Source: Aminobacter niigataensis
GTDB taxonomy: Bacteria; Pseudomonadota; Alphaproteobacteria; Rhizobiales; Rhizobiaceae
Length of the DNA: 64,000 bases
Reading direction: 5' to 3'
Assembly (NCBI RefSeq): GCF_014200015.1
Contig: NZ_JACHOT010000001.1
Location: forward strand, 1,054,001-1,118,000
Below the pieces are notes generated by a model. It worked only from the letters and a program-made list of their open reading frames with translations. It did no database searches and had not been told where the DNA came from. A program made the position numbers and the translations under genes. Of the stretch, positions 18,278 through 28,228 are shown piece after piece. Positions within the stretch are counted from its first letter, which is position 1. Each line of letters begins with the position of its first letter.

Positions 18278-19329
18278 TGTTCGAGCGCATCGCTCCCGAG
18301 CAGCACGACACGCTGGACGGCATTCCGGAGCCGGCGGAGAATCCGCATCTGTTCGGGCACGAGCAGGCGATCGCGATGCTCACCGCAGCCTACCGCTCCG
18401 GCAAGCTGCCGCACGCGCTGATCCTCGCCGGCCCCGTCGGCATCGGCAAGGCGACACTTGCATTTCACCTTGCCCATCATCTGCTGCGACACCCCGACTA
18501 CCTAAGCGCACCGGAAACGCTGGCCGATCCCGATCCGCGGTCGGGATCGTTCCGGCAGGTGGCAACCGGGGCGCATCCCGCGGTGCTGCACCTGACGCGG
18601 CCACAGAACGACAAGACCAAGGGTTTCAAGTCGGTCGTCACCGTCGACGAGATCCGCAAGGTGTCGCGCTTCCTGTCGATGACCTCTCATGACGGCGCCT
18701 ACCGGGTCGTCATCGTCGATCCGGCCGACGACATGAACACCAATGCTGCCAATGCGTTGCTGAAGAATCTTGAAGAGCCGCCTGCACGCACGCTGTTCAT
18801 CCTGATCGTGCATGCGCCGGGCAGCCTGTTGCCAACCATCCGTTCGCGCTGCCAGACCATTCGGTTGACGCCACTGGATGACCAAAGCCTGCTCTCGGCA
18901 CTTGCCGCCACCGACCAGCCGGCACCTGACGAGCCGGAAGCGCGCGCGGCATTGGTCTTGCGGGCAGGGGGCAGCGCCCGCGCTGCGATCCTGCTCACCC
19001 AGTATGGCGGGCTGGAGATTGCCGAAGCACTGGACAAGATCGTGCAGTCGGGGCGCAACGACATCGGTGCCGCCCACCGGCTGGCCGATGCCGTGGCCGG
19101 CCGCGACAGCGCCATCCAGTTCGAGATGTTCAATCGCCGTGCGCTGGACCTTCTGTCCGACACGGCGTCGCAGGCCGCGCGCGCCTCCGACCTTTCCCGG
19201 GCCAACCTTTTGTCCGATGCTTGGCACGATGCGCAAAACGCGATATCCGAGACTGAAACCTACAACCTCGACAAGAAACAGCACGTCCTGGCCATGATCG
19301 ACCGCCTGAATGCCGCGATGCGAATGTGA
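18277..19329 (+). CDS. holB: DNA polymerase III subunit delta'
   Basis: A 350-residue clamp-loader subunit with an AAA+ fold. The P-loop-like AGPVGIGKATLA (about 50-60) and the segment NAANALLKNLEEPPARTLFIL, typical of delta'/gamma, identify it; SRCQ follows in the arginine region. Length matches alphaproteobacterial HolB. Overlaps tmk and precedes metG in the usual order. Confidence 0.92.
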   Translation: MFERIAPEQHDTLDGIPEPAENPHLFGHEQAIAMLTAAYRSGKLPHALILAGPVGIGKATLAFHLAHHLLRHPDYLSAPETLADPDPRSGSFRQVATGAHPAVLHLTRPQNDKTKGFKSVVTVDEIRKVSRFLSMTSHDGAYRVVIVDPADDMNTNAANALLKNLEEPPARTLFILIVHAPGSLLPTIRSRCQTIRLTPLDDQSLLSALAATDQPAPDEPEARAALVLRAGGSARAAILLTQYGGLEIAEALDKIVQSGRNDIGAAHRLADAVAGRDSAIQFEMFNRRALDLLSDTASQAARASDLSRANLLSDAWHDAQNAISETETYNLDKKQHVLAMIDRLNAAMRM

Positions 19330-19414
19330 CGCTCGTCCGAGCCGGGATGGCAATCGCCATGCCGATGCGTTATCTCACCGCGACCCTTTCATTCGACATT
19401 CATGACGGCCATCC

Positions 19415-20956
19415 ATGTCCCGCGAAAAATTCTACATCACGACCGCGATCTCCTATCCCAACGGCAAGCCGCATATCGGCCATGCCTATGAGTTGATTGC
19501 CACCGACGCACTTGCCCGCTTCCAGCGCCATGACGGCAAGGACGTGTTCTTCCTTACCGGCACCGACGAGCACGGCATCAAGATGCTGCAGACGGCCAAC
19601 CGGGAAGGCATCTCGGCGCGCGAGTTGGCAGATCGTAATTCGAATGAATTCAAGAAGATGGCGACTCTTCTGAATGCGTCGAACGATGATTTTATCCGCA
19701 CCACCGAAGAGCGCCACTATGCCGCCTCGCAAGCGATCTGGAAGGCGATGGCCGACCGCGGCGACATCTACAAGAGCAGCTATGCCGGCTGGTATTCGGT
19801 GCGCGACGAAGCCTATTACGGCGAGGAAGAGACCGAGGTCCGTCCAGACAACATCCGCTACGGCCCGCAGGGCACGCCGGTCGAATGGGTCGAGGAAGAG
19901 AGCTACTTTTTCCGGCTGTCGGCCTATCAGGACAAGCTGCTGGCGCTCTACGACAACCAGCCCGACTTCATCGGCCCCAACGAACGCCGCAACGAGGTTG
20001 CGAGCTTCGTACGCTCGGGCCTGAAGGACCTGTCGATCTCGCGCACGACCTTCGACTGGGGCGTGCCGGTGCCGGGCGACGACAAGCACGTGATGTATGT
20101 CTGGGTCGATGCGCTGACCAACTATATCACCGCCCTTGGCTATCCCGACACCAACGCCGAGAAGTGGGCCTACTGGCCTGCCGTGCACATCATCGGCAAG
20201 GACATCGTGCGTTTCCATGCCGTGTACTGGCCGGCGTTCCTGATGTCTGCCGGCATCGAATTGCCCAAGCGCGTGTTCGGCCACGGCTTCCTGTTCAACC
20301 GCGGCGAGAAGATGTCAAAGTCGCTCGGCAACGTCGTAGACCCGTTCACCATGGTCGAGCACTACGGCCTCGACCAGGTGCGCTATTTCCTGCTGCGCGA
20401 AGTGCCGTTCGGCCAGGATGGCAGCTACAGCCATGAGGCGATCGTCAACCGCACCAATGCCGATCTTGCCAACGACCTCGGCAATCTGGCGCAGCGCTCG
20501 CTGTCGATGATCGCCAAGAACTGCAATGGCGTGGTGCCACAGCGCGGCGAACTGGCAGACGCCGACAATGCCATCCTCGACCAGGCAACCGCAGCACTGG
20601 CCACGGCACGCAAGGCAATGGCGGAGCAGGGGATCCACCACGCGCTTGCGGCGATCTTCGCCGTGGTCGCGGAAGCCAACCGCTATTTTGCGGCACAGGA
20701 GCCGTGGGCGCTGAAGAAGACCGATCCGGCGCGCATGGAAACGGTGCTGTGGACGACGGCCGAGGTGATCCGCCGCGTCGGCATCATGTGCCAGCCCTTC
20801 ATTCCCGAGTCGGCATCGAAGCTGCTCGACCTGCTTGCCGTGACCGACCGGGATTTTGTTCACGTCGATGCCGCGCATGCGCTGGTCTCGGGTGCGCCCT
20901 TGCCGGCACCCCAGCCGGTATTCCCGCGCTATGTCGAGCAGGCAACGGAAAACTGA
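19415..20956 (+). CDS. metG: methionyl-tRNA synthetase
   Basis: A 513-residue class I synthetase that charges tRNA-Met. The HIGH-type signature is PHIGHAY (about 19-25) and the KMSKS loop is [10 protein letters not shown] (near 297). An anticodon-binding helical domain ends the protein; no C-terminal tRNA-binding extension is present, which is common in alphaproteobacteria. The 85 bases after holB hold no other gene. Confidence 0.96.
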   Translation: MSREKFYITTAISYPNGKPHIGHAYELIATDALARFQRHDGKDVFFLTGTDEHGIKMLQTANREGISARELADRNSNEFKKMATLLNASNDDFIRTTEERHYAASQAIWKAMADRGDIYKSSYAGWYSVRDEAYYGEEETEVRPDNIRYGPQGTPVEWVEEESYFFRLSAYQDKLLALYDNQPDFIGPNERRNEVASFVRSGLKDLSISRTTFDWGVPVPGDDKHVMYVWVDALTNYITALGYPDTNAEKWAYWPAVHIIGKDIVRFHAVYWPAFLMSAGIELPKRVFGHGFLFNRGEKMSKSLGNVVDPFTMVEHYGLDQVRYFLLREVPFGQDGSYSHEAIVNRTNADLANDLGNLAQRSLSMIAKNCNGVVPQRGELADADNAILDQATAALATARKAMAEQGIHHALAAIFAVVAEANRYFAAQEPWALKKTDPARMETVLWTTAEVIRRVGIMCQPFIPESASKLLDLLAVTDRDFVHVDAAHALVSGAPLPAPQPVFPRYVEQATEN

Positions 20957-20968
20957 GGCTGTCGAAAA

Positions 20969-21751
20969 ATGCTGGTCGACAGTCACTGCCATCTCGACTT
21001 TCCTGATTTCGCCGAGGAGCGCGCGGATATCATCGCGCGCGCCAAGGCGGCCGGCGTCGAGCGCATGGTCACCATCTCGACACGCGTGAAGCGTTTCGAG
21101 CAAGTGCTTGCGATTGCTGAGGAATATGACGAGGTCTATTGCTCGGCGGGGACCCATCCGCATAATGCCGATGAGGAACTCGACGTGACCGTGGCCGATC
21201 TCGTCAGGCTGTCGGCGCATCCAAAGGTCGTAGCCATCGGCGAGGCGGGTCTCGACTATCACTACGACAAGTCGCCACGCGACGCACAGGCACAGGGTCT
21301 GCGGGTCCATATCGCGGCTGCGCGCGAGACCGGATTGCCGCTGGTCATCCACGCCCGCAGCGCCGACGAGGACATGGCGGCGATCCTCAGGGAAGAAACC
21401 GGGAAGGGCGCGTTCCCCTTCATCCTGCACTGCTTTTCCTCAGGCGCGGAGCTTGCACGCGTGGGTGTCGAGCTTGGCGGCTACGTCTCGTTCTCGGGCA
21501 TCGTGACCTTCAAGAATTCCGGCGAGCTGCGCGACATCGCCAAGGACGTGCCGCGTGACCGTCTTCTGGTCGAAACCGACGCACCGTACCTTGCGCCTAT
21601 CCCGCATCGCGGCAAGCGCAACGAGCCGGCCTACGTCGCCAACACTGCCTCCGTGCTCGCCGAGACCATTGGCGTAAGCACTGACGAGATGGCCGAGATC
21701 ACGACGACCAACTTCTTCAGGCTGTTCACCAAGATGCCAAGGCCGGCCTGA
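20969..21751 (+). CDS. tatD: TatD-family metal-dependent deoxyribonuclease
   Basis: A 260-residue TIM-barrel hydrolase. It has the N-terminal metal motif DSHCHLDF, an internal GEAGLDYHY, PLVIHAR, HCFSSG, and the TDAPYL signature near the end. TatD enzymes are 3'-exonucleases acting in DNA repair or RNA quality control. The stop overlaps the start of the next gene (TGATG). Confidence 0.93.
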   Translation: MLVDSHCHLDFPDFAEERADIIARAKAAGVERMVTISTRVKRFEQVLAIAEEYDEVYCSAGTHPHNADEELDVTVADLVRLSAHPKVVAIGEAGLDYHYDKSPRDAQAQGLRVHIAAARETGLPLVIHARSADEDMAAILREETGKGAFPFILHCFSSGAELARVGVELGGYVSFSGIVTFKNSGELRDIAKDVPRDRLLVETDAPYLAPIPHRGKRNEPAYVANTASVLAETIGVSTDEMAEITTTNFFRLFTKMPRPA

Positions 21752-22566
21752 TGCCGGATACGCTGCGCCTCACCATTTTGGGCTGCGGCTCGTCGCCAGG
21801 CACGCCGCGCATCACCGGCGACTGGGGCGCCTGCGATCCCACCAATCCGAAGAATCGGCGCACACGCGCGGCCGCGATGGTCGAGCGCATTTCGGCTTCC
21901 GGCACGACGCGCGTGATCATCGACACCGGACCGGATTTCCGCACCCAGATGCTGGCCGCCGGCGTCAGCCACATCGACGCCGTGGTCTACACGCATCCGC
22001 ATGCCGACCATATCCACGGTATCGACGATCTCCGGGGCTATGTGCTCGAGCGCCGCAGCCTGGTCGACATTTTTGCCGACGATTTTACGCTCGAGCGGCT
22101 GAAACTGGCTTTCGGCTACTGCATCGAAACGCCGCCAGGAAGCTCGTATCCGCCGATCGTGCGGCCAACCGTGATCGAGCACGACAAGCCGTTCGCCATA
22201 GTGGGAGAGGGGGGTCCCCTCACCTTTTTGCCGCTGCCGCAGACCCATGGCGACATCGTTTCGCTCGGTTTCCGCGTTGGGCCGATCGCCTATTGCTCGG
22301 ATGTCAGCGACTTCCCGGATGCCACTGCGGCCTTGATGAAGGGACTTGATCTCCTGGTGGTCGACGCGCTGCAGCACAAGCCCCATGTCAGCCATCTTTC
22401 GCTATCGGAGGCGCTCGACTGGATCGAGCGGCTGAAGCCCAAGCGCGCGGTGCTGACCCACATGCACGTGCCGCTGGACTACGCGGCGGTAATGTCGGCC
22501 ACGCCGGCGCATGTCGAACCGGCCTATGACGGTATGACAATAGAAGTGCCATATATTTCAATGTGA
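21751..22566 (+). CDS. metallo-beta-lactamase fold hydrolase, PhnP-like
   Basis: A 271-residue protein of the Lactamase_B_2/PhnP group. The metal motif THPHADH (H82, H84, D86, H87) follows an N-terminal LGCGSSPGTPR, typical of cyclic-phosphate phosphodiesterases. Later His and Asp ligands are in place (SDVSDF, LTHMHVPLD). PhnP itself cleaves phosphoribosyl cyclic phosphate, but the tatD-linked homologue in alphaproteobacteria has no settled role. Coupled to tatD by start/stop overlap. Confidence 0.85.
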   Translation: MPDTLRLTILGCGSSPGTPRITGDWGACDPTNPKNRRTRAAAMVERISASGTTRVIIDTGPDFRTQMLAAGVSHIDAVVYTHPHADHIHGIDDLRGYVLERRSLVDIFADDFTLERLKLAFGYCIETPPGSSYPPIVRPTVIEHDKPFAIVGEGGPLTFLPLPQTHGDIVSLGFRVGPIAYCSDVSDFPDATAALMKGLDLLVVDALQHKPHVSHLSLSEALDWIERLKPKRAVLTHMHVPLDYAAVMSATPAHVEPAYDGMTIEVPYISM

Positions 22567-22571
22567 TATCG

Positions 22572-22904
22572 ATGACAGATAAGGTCGTTCAGAAGAGAGT
22601 CGTGAGTGGTATTTTCGTCGCCATCCCATTTCTGCTGGTTCTTACCTTCGACCATGTCTGGAACCAACCCGACGCGGCATTCGTCGCCGGATGGCTGATG
22701 TTGGCGTTGCTGCCGCTGCTGGCGGTTGCGTACCAGTGCGCTCTCAGTCTTGCGCGCTCACTACGCTTGAGCACGGCAGATAGGAGCCTCGATACAGTCT
22801 TCTGGATCGTCTTCCTCGTGCTTCCTTCGGTTCTGTGGGGCACCATCTGGGTATGCTCGTATTTGTGGTACCTCCTGACCGCGCCGCATCTCTTAGTTCC
22901 ATAA
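22572..22904 (+). CDS. small hypothetical membrane protein
   Basis: About 110 residues with three predicted transmembrane segments (about 10-30, 37-60 and 76-108) and no known motif. The start is uncertain: GTG at 22563 overlaps the previous stop and ATG 22572 lacks a clear ribosome-binding site. It looks like an add-on at the end of the tatD operon, with slightly lower GC than the genes before it. Confidence 0.5.
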   Translation: MTDKVVQKRVVSGIFVAIPFLLVLTFDHVWNQPDAAFVAGWLMLALLPLLAVAYQCALSLARSLRLSTADRSLDTVFWIVFLVLPSVLWGTIWVCSYLWYLLTAPHLLVP

Positions 22905-22964
22905 TATCTCTTATGCGACTATCGCAATGTAGGTGGGGCTGCCCTGATCTGCAGCACCCAGAGA

Positions 22965-24092
22965 TCAAAAAGCCGCGTCGTAGTCTACAACCACACCACC
23001 AGTCCCCGGTCTCGACTGGCAAGTGAGCACCAAGCCCGCCTCCCGTTCCCAAGGCTCGAGAACAGCGTCAGGGACAGTGTCGGCCGATCCATCAACTATC
23101 TTTGCGACGCAGGAACCGCACGTGCCACCGCCGCAGGAGTATGGCACCTTGACGCCGGTCCGGCGGGCAGCGTCGACAATGGTTTCCGCCGGGCGCGCGC
23201 TGATGACGAAGCTGCGCCCACCTAGTCGGATCTCGATTTGCCGGGATGAATCCCCGGCCTCCGGTGAGGCATCCGGCGAAGCCTTCACTGGAGCGGCCGC
23301 GGCATGGAAGGATTCAGCGTGGATCTTGCTCGGCGCAAGGCCAGCCGCATGTAGCGATGCGCTCAGATGCGCAACCATTTCGGGCGGCCCACATAGCAGC
23401 GCGTGATCTATGGCTGAAATCGGCACGGCGCATTCGCCAAGGATGGCGGCAAGCTTGCCGACATCAATTCTACCCTGCAGCAGCCCTGCCCGATCCGGCT
23501 CGCGCGAGAGAACATGGCGCACCAAGAGCCGGGGTGCGAAGTCCTTGGCAAGCTTGTCTATCTGGCTTCGAAAGAGGATGTCCCGCTGTTTCCGGTTACC
23601 GCAGACGAGGACAAACTGACTGTCGGGCTCGCGGGCAAGCACCGTCCTGGCTATCGACAGAACCGGGGTGATGCCGGACCCGACGACGGCGGCAAGGAAG
23701 ACACGACCCTTTTTCCGCGCCGGCGGCACAATGAAGCGGCCTCTGGGCTCCATCACGCCAAGGATGCCGCCAGCGGTCAGGCTGCGATTGGCGAAAGACG
23801 AGAAACGTCCGCCCTCGACCTGTTTCACCGCCACCCGGATCTCGCCGTCGTCCAACCCCGAACAGATCGAATAGGAGCGCCTTACCCGCTCCCCTTCAAT
23901 CTCGGCTTCCAAGGTGAGGTATTGGCCGGGGGTAAAGACGAAACGCCCCGCCAGTGCGTTGGGAATGTCGAAGACGAGAGAAACCGCATCCGCCGTTTCA
24001 CGGCGGACTTGGCTCAGGGTCAATCTGTGCAGCATGTTGGCAACCATTGCTGTCGAGGTGAAGCGGCCATAGGCTGCCCTCGCCCCGAGCAT
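22965..24092 (-). CDS. ferredoxin-NAD(P)H reductase component of a Rieske oxygenase (GbcB-like)
   Basis: A 375-residue electron-transfer protein. It has an N-terminal FAD-binding barrel (RRSYSICSG flavin motif), an NAD-binding domain (GSGITPVLSI, CGPPEMV), and a C-terminal plant-type 2Fe-2S domain with ligands in CGGGTCGSC and a later Cys in LTCQS. This is the layout of GbcB and similar reductases that feed electrons to Rieske oxygenases. The ATG at 24092 has GAGAGAG upstream and lies 12 bases after the oxygenase stop, so the two form an operon. The frame is open further upstream but that part is antisense-like noise. Confidence 0.88.
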   Translation of the reverse strand: MLGARAAYGRFTSTAMVANMLHRLTLSQVRRETADAVSLVFDIPNALAGRFVFTPGQYLTLEAEIEGERVRRSYSICSGLDDGEIRVAVKQVEGGRFSSFANRSLTAGGILGVMEPRGRFIVPPARKKGRVFLAAVVGSGITPVLSIARTVLAREPDSQFVLVCGNRKQRDILFRSQIDKLAKDFAPRLLVRHVLSREPDRAGLLQGRIDVGKLAAILGECAVPISAIDHALLCGPPEMVAHLSASLHAAGLAPSKIHAESFHAAAAPVKASPDASPEAGDSSRQIEIRLGGRSFVISARPAETIVDAARRTGVKVPYSCGGGTCGSCVAKIVDGSADTVPDAVLEPWEREAGLVLTCQSRPGTGGVVVDYDAAF

Positions 24093-24103
24093 CCAGCACT
24101 CTC

Positions 24104-25432
24104 TCAGGCAGTTTCTTTGGACGCGAGCCTCGCATATCCCCTGCTCGGCCGCTGCCACTGCGGGGCTACGGCTGGACGTTCGCCGGTAATAAGGTGCCGC
24201 ATATTGGCCAGATATACCCCCACGAACGCGGCTGTTTGGGTCTCCAAGGCCGTATAGGGTCCGGGCCTGTAGGCCCTGGAGGTAACGCCCTCGGCATTGT
24301 GTTCGGTGATCGTCTTGTCTTGCGCGGTCGTCACGTCCCACATCCACGTAATGGCATCGGTGTCGATGTCGGCATCTGCATCCTTGTCGACCAGCCAAGT
24401 CAGGACGACGTCGGTTTCCGTGGCACTGCGCGGTATCATCTGGAACAGGGTGACGTAATCGTTCGCCGAACTTACGAATGACAGCCGGCCAAGCAGGAAC
24501 CCGGTTTCGCCACCATCATAGGAGGTGCGTCCCCCCATCAGGCACGAGACGGGCTGGCCGTCGTCGGAAAGAGTCATGCGGCCAGGACCAATTGGCTTGC
24601 GGTACATGCCGAACGGCGCTGTGTCGATATCTCCGGATTCCCATGCGCCCTTGTTGAATTCGGTGTCACCAATGACGCTATGCCAGGCTTCGAGTTCTTC
24701 CTGCCATTGCACTGCCTTGTCTTCGTCCCGCATGGCCGTGACCTTCACATGGGCGTTGACCCTGAAGTATTCCGGATGCGCAGGCCGGCAGTGATAGCAT
24801 TCGGTGAAGTTCTCGAGCACCAGCTTCCAATTGGCCTTGGTGGGATACGTCTTGCGGGCTGCAATGCGCGCCCGGTCGATGCCGTTCTGGCGCAATCCGT
24901 CTATCAGCGCATCGGCGACAGGCTGGACATCCGGCAGGCTGGTTTCGTCAAGCCCGCACAGCACGAGGCCGCCGATACATTTCGTCGGGACGCGATGCAG
25001 GCCGAGCGCTTCGGGGTCGACATCCGCCGGAACATCCTGCCGGGTCTGCAATTCCCCGGTCAGCCTGAAGGACCAGGCGTGATACGGGCAGACCAGCAGC
25101 CTGCTGCGACCATCCTCAGTGCACAGGCGTGAGCCACGATGGGTGCAGACATTGTAGTAGGCCGCGATGTCTTCTTCGCCGTCGCCGAAACGAACGACGA
25201 TGATTTCCTCGTCGAAGAGCTTTCGCACGATGTAGCGCCCCTTCTCCGGCACCTCGCTGGCATGAGCCACCAGCGACCATTCCCGTGGGAACAACAATTC
25301 GCGCTCCAGCTCGAAGATGGCAGGGTCGACATAAAACGGCTGCTCCAGCGACCAGTTGGGGCGGCTGCGATCGATCAACCCGACGATCTTGGCGCGGTCA
25401 GGGTGAAGTCCGTTTGTTGTTGCACCTGACAC
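24104..25432 (-). CDS. Rieske non-heme iron oxygenase alpha subunit (GbcA/stachydrine demethylase type)
   Basis: A 442-residue oxygenase. The Rieske centre is formed by C96/H98 (CTHRG) and C115/H118 (CPYHAW). The mononuclear iron site lies in ENFTECYHCRPAHPEY. GbcA removes a methyl group from glycine betaine, and close relatives act on stachydrine or carnitine-type quaternary amines. The neighbouring dimethylglycine and sarcosine enzymes favour glycine betaine or a related N-methyl substrate, but the exact one is not shown. A GTG start at 25432 is chosen: AAGGAG lies 7 bases upstream, whereas the ATG at 25462 has none. Confidence 0.85.
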   Translation of the reverse strand: MSGATTNGLHPDRAKIVGLIDRSRPNWSLEQPFYVDPAIFELERELLFPREWSLVAHASEVPEKGRYIVRKLFDEEIIVVRFGDGEEDIAAYYNVCTHRGSRLCTEDGRSRLLVCPYHAWSFRLTGELQTRQDVPADVDPEALGLHRVPTKCIGGLVLCGLDETSLPDVQPVADALIDGLRQNGIDRARIAARKTYPTKANWKLVLENFTECYHCRPAHPEYFRVNAHVKVTAMRDEDKAVQWQEELEAWHSVIGDTEFNKGAWESGDIDTAPFGMYRKPIGPGRMTLSDDGQPVSCLMGGRTSYDGGETGFLLGRLSFVSSANDYVTLFQMIPRSATETDVVLTWLVDKDADADIDTDAITWMWDVTTAQDKTITEHNAEGVTSRAYRPGPYTALETQTAAFVGVYLANMRHLITGERPAVAPQWQRPSRGYARLASKETA

Positions 25433-25461
25433 CAGGGAACTCCTTCGATCTGAGCTAATCA

Positions 25462-25474
25462 TGACTATTAGTCA
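25462..25474. promoter_or_regulatory. palindrome in the oxygenase/LysR divergent region
   Basis: A 13-base perfect palindrome, TGACTATTAGTCA, 30 bases before the oxygenase start and about 95 before the LysR start. It may be part of a binding site for the LysR protein; LysR sites usually contain a T-N11-A dyad. Confidence 0.35.
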
Positions 25475-25569
25475 GGAAATTGCGATACAAGGCCCTGGAT
25501 TGCAAATATGTAAGTGGCATTCTATCATAACAAAAAGATATTGAGCGCGAGACGAGCCGGCAGCCAACC

Positions 25570-26472
25570 ATGAAGACACTGAAGACCTCGCTGCCGCTTC
25601 TCAATGCAATGGTCGTGTTTGAATCGGCCGCACGAAATGGCGGGCTCACAACGGCAGCGGAAGAGCTCAACATCGCGCAGTCAGCGGTCAGTCGGCATGT
25701 CGCCAACCTCGAGCGCCAATTGTCGGTCACCCTTTTCACACGCAAGGGAAACCGGGTCTTCCTGACCGATGCCGGCAGCACGCTCGCCGAGGCGATCCGC
25801 GACGGGCTGGGCACCATACGTGAGGCGGTGGAGCGACTGCAGGCCCCGGATCGGGACACATTTGTGGTCGGCAGCAGCTTTGACATAGCGCAAATGTGGC
25901 TCATGCCCCGGTTCGATCTGGTCGCTTCGCGTATCCCCAACGGCCAGGTGATGTTGTTGACATCCAACGACTACAAGGACTTCGACCAACCCGACGTGGC
26001 ACTGTCGATACGCTTTGGAACGCCTGAGGAATGGCCGGGACTGGTTGCCAGGAAACTGTTCGACGGCGAGTGGTTTCCGGTCTGCTCGCCGGCCTTTCTT
26101 GAGCGACATCCGCTGGCGTCGGAGTTTCCGCAAGCGTTCCTCGATATCCCGCTTTTGCACCTGATCACCCAACCGGGAGCCGTCGACAGCTGGCAGTCGT
26201 GGATTGGCACCGAACGGCCCCTCGATGGCCCGCGGTTCACCAGCTATCTGTCGATGATGCATGAGACCATCGCCGGTCGGGGTGCTGCCCTTGCGTGGGC
26301 GGGCTTCGTCGAAGAACACCTGCGGCTTGGTCAGTTGGTGCGCCTGACCAGCACGTCGCGGCGGCACCACGGTTCATTCTACATAGTGACGCGCACGAAA
26401 ACGAGCCCGGCCATTCAGGCCGTCGTACAAGCGCTCATCGGTTCCGTGGCAGACCAAACACTGCAAGGCTGA
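25570..26472 (+). CDS. LysR-family regulator, GcvA-like
   Basis: A 300-residue LysR regulator. The DNA-binding domain (about 8-68) has LTTAAEELNIAQSAVSRHV, and the effector-binding part is of the GcvA type (CSPAFLERHP). It is divergent from the Rieske oxygenase operon and is the natural candidate for its regulator. Stop is 84 bases from the convergent binding-protein gene, with a hairpin between. Confidence 0.85.
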   Translation: MKTLKTSLPLLNAMVVFESAARNGGLTTAAEELNIAQSAVSRHVANLERQLSVTLFTRKGNRVFLTDAGSTLAEAIRDGLGTIREAVERLQAPDRDTFVVGSSFDIAQMWLMPRFDLVASRIPNGQVMLLTSNDYKDFDQPDVALSIRFGTPEEWPGLVARKLFDGEWFPVCSPAFLERHPLASEFPQAFLDIPLLHLITQPGAVDSWQSWIGTERPLDGPRFTSYLSMMHETIAGRGAALAWAGFVEEHLRLGQLVRLTSTSRRHHGSFYIVTRTKTSPAIQAVVQALIGSVADQTLQG

Positions 26473-26504
26473 GGTCTGCTCACGCCGCCAGCCGAGGCCG
26501 AATG

Positions 26505-26533
26505 AGTTGCGCAGCAACGTTTGCTGCGCAACT
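26505..26533. terminator. 13-bp perfect hairpin between convergent genes
   Basis: A 13-base stem (AGTTGCGCAGCAA and its complement) closes a 3-base loop CGT. It lies between the stops of the LysR gene and the binding-protein gene, where a bidirectional terminator is expected. Neither side has a run of T, so it may be an mRNA-end stabiliser instead. Confidence 0.55.
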
Positions 26534-26556
26534 GGGGTCAGGCGGCGTCTGTCGGG

Positions 26557-28134
26557 TTATGCCTCCAGCCAGGCGCGCGATGCGACGTAGCCGTTCGACA
26601 GGTCGTTGCCGACATCGTGGACATAGCCCTTGAGCTCCTTCGTCGCGGCAAGAAGGTGGTCGTTGAAGACCGGGGTGATCGAGCCGCCTTCATCGCGCAC
26701 CATCACTGCCGCGGCATGATAAAGCTCTTTGCGCTTGGCCTCGTCGGCCTCGACGCGCGCTTGCTTGATCAGCTTGTCGAAGTCAGGCCGCTTGAAGTTG
26801 GTCTCGTTGGCAGGCGAGTCCGAAGTGTGCTCGGTCGAATACATCAGATCCTGGGACAGGCGGCTGCCGTAGTAGGACATGCAGAACGGTGCTGCGCGCC
26901 AGACATTGGTCCAGTAGCCGTCTGCAGGTTCGCGCTTCACTTCGATGGCAATGCCGGCCTTCTTGGCGCTTTCCTGATACAACAACGCTCCATCGACCGC
27001 GCCGGCATAGACCCCATCCGAGGTTCTGAGCACGATCGGCCCGTCATGACCGGACTTCTTGAAATGGAACGCAGCCTTGTCCGGATCGTAGCTGCGCTGC
27101 TCGATCTCGGCGGGGAAATACGGGTAGGTGGAATTGATCGGAAAATCGTTGCCGATCGTGCCGTAGCCGCCAAGGACGGTCTGCAGCATGGCCTCGCGGT
27201 CGATGGCATATTTGAGGGCAAGCCGCAGGTCGTTGTTGTCGAACGGTGCCTTGTCGACCTGCATCGGAAAGGTGTAGTGGCCGCGGCTCGGCGTGTTCAG
27301 GATCTGCACTCCCGGGGCTCGCTTGAGCAACGGAACGGTCTTGGCACTGACGCTGTTGATGAGGTGGACGCGCCCGGCTGAAACCGCCGCGATACGGGCG
27401 GTTGGGTCATTCATCGCGATGATCTCGAAGCTGTCGACATGGCCGCGCTCGCGCCAGTCGTTCTTGTTCTTCTCAAACAGCGCCCGCACGCCCGGCTCGA
27501 AACTGACCAGCTTGTATGGCCCGGTGCCGACGCCCTCGCCCGGGTTGTCGTAGCCGCCGTTCGGCTGGATCACCAGGTGATAGGCCGTGAAGATCAGCGG
27601 CAAGTCGACATTGCTCTCGGAGAGCTTGACGACAAGATCGTTGCCGCTACCCTCGATCGAGGTGATCGCCCGCAGAAAGCCGAGCGCGCCCGAACGCGAC
27701 TTCTCATCGCTGTGGCGCTGCAGCGTTTTGACGACATCGTCGACAGTCAGCTTCTTGCCGTTGTGGAACTGGACGTCGTTGCGGATCTTGAAGGTCCAGG
27801 TCTTGGAATTGTCCGAGGATTCCCAGCTCTCGGCGATGGAAGGTATAGCCTTGCCGGTCACCGGATCGCTTTCGACCAGATGGTCGCCGAAGCTGCGGGC
27901 AAGGCAGAAGGCGATGGCACTGATGTAGGCGGCTGGGTCAAGCGAATCCGTCGATGACCCGCCATCGAGCCCAAGCTTGAGATGTCCGCCCTTGACCGGC
28001 GTGCCTGCCTGCTCGGTTTGTGCCCATGCCGTACCCATTCCACTGCCCAGCAGCAGGCCCGCACCGATCGATCCCTTGAGGAAGTCGCGACGGCTGGCCG
28101 CGAGGTCCATTCCGAAAAGTCCTGATTTCTTCAT
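26557..28134 (-). CDS. peptide/nickel-type ABC transporter substrate-binding protein (family 5), Tat-exported
   Basis: A 525-residue periplasmic binding protein of the DppA/OppA class (SBP_bac_5). The N-terminus has a twin-arginine signal (SRRDFLK, R15-R16) with a hydrophobic stretch and a cleavage region near AWAQT. Family segments such as DDVVKTLQRH and a lobe with LALKYAIDRE are present. It delivers di-/oligopeptides or other small solutes to the permeases encoded upstream in the operon. It sits 94 bases after the dipeptidase gene. Confidence 0.88.
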   Translation of the reverse strand: MKKSGLFGMDLAASRRDFLKGSIGAGLLLGSGMGTAWAQTEQAGTPVKGGHLKLGLDGGSSTDSLDPAAYISAIAFCLARSFGDHLVESDPVTGKAIPSIAESWESSDNSKTWTFKIRNDVQFHNGKKLTVDDVVKTLQRHSDEKSRSGALGFLRAITSIEGSGNDLVVKLSESNVDLPLIFTAYHLVIQPNGGYDNPGEGVGTGPYKLVSFEPGVRALFEKNKNDWRERGHVDSFEIIAMNDPTARIAAVSAGRVHLINSVSAKTVPLLKRAPGVQILNTPSRGHYTFPMQVDKAPFDNNDLRLALKYAIDREAMLQTVLGGYGTIGNDFPINSTYPYFPAEIEQRSYDPDKAAFHFKKSGHDGPIVLRTSDGVYAGAVDGALLYQESAKKAGIAIEVKREPADGYWTNVWRAAPFCMSYYGSRLSQDLMYSTEHTSDSPANETNFKRPDFDKLIKQARVEADEAKRKELYHAAAVMVRDEGGSITPVFNDHLLAATKELKGYVHDVGNDLSNGYVASRAWLEA

Positions 28135-28228
28135 TGCTCTCCCCTATTTGATCTGTCGAAATTCAACTGGATAGGTTCAGCGCGGGCCCTGCAGCGGGCA
28201 CGCGGCTTTGACCCGCGAACTGGTCTGC

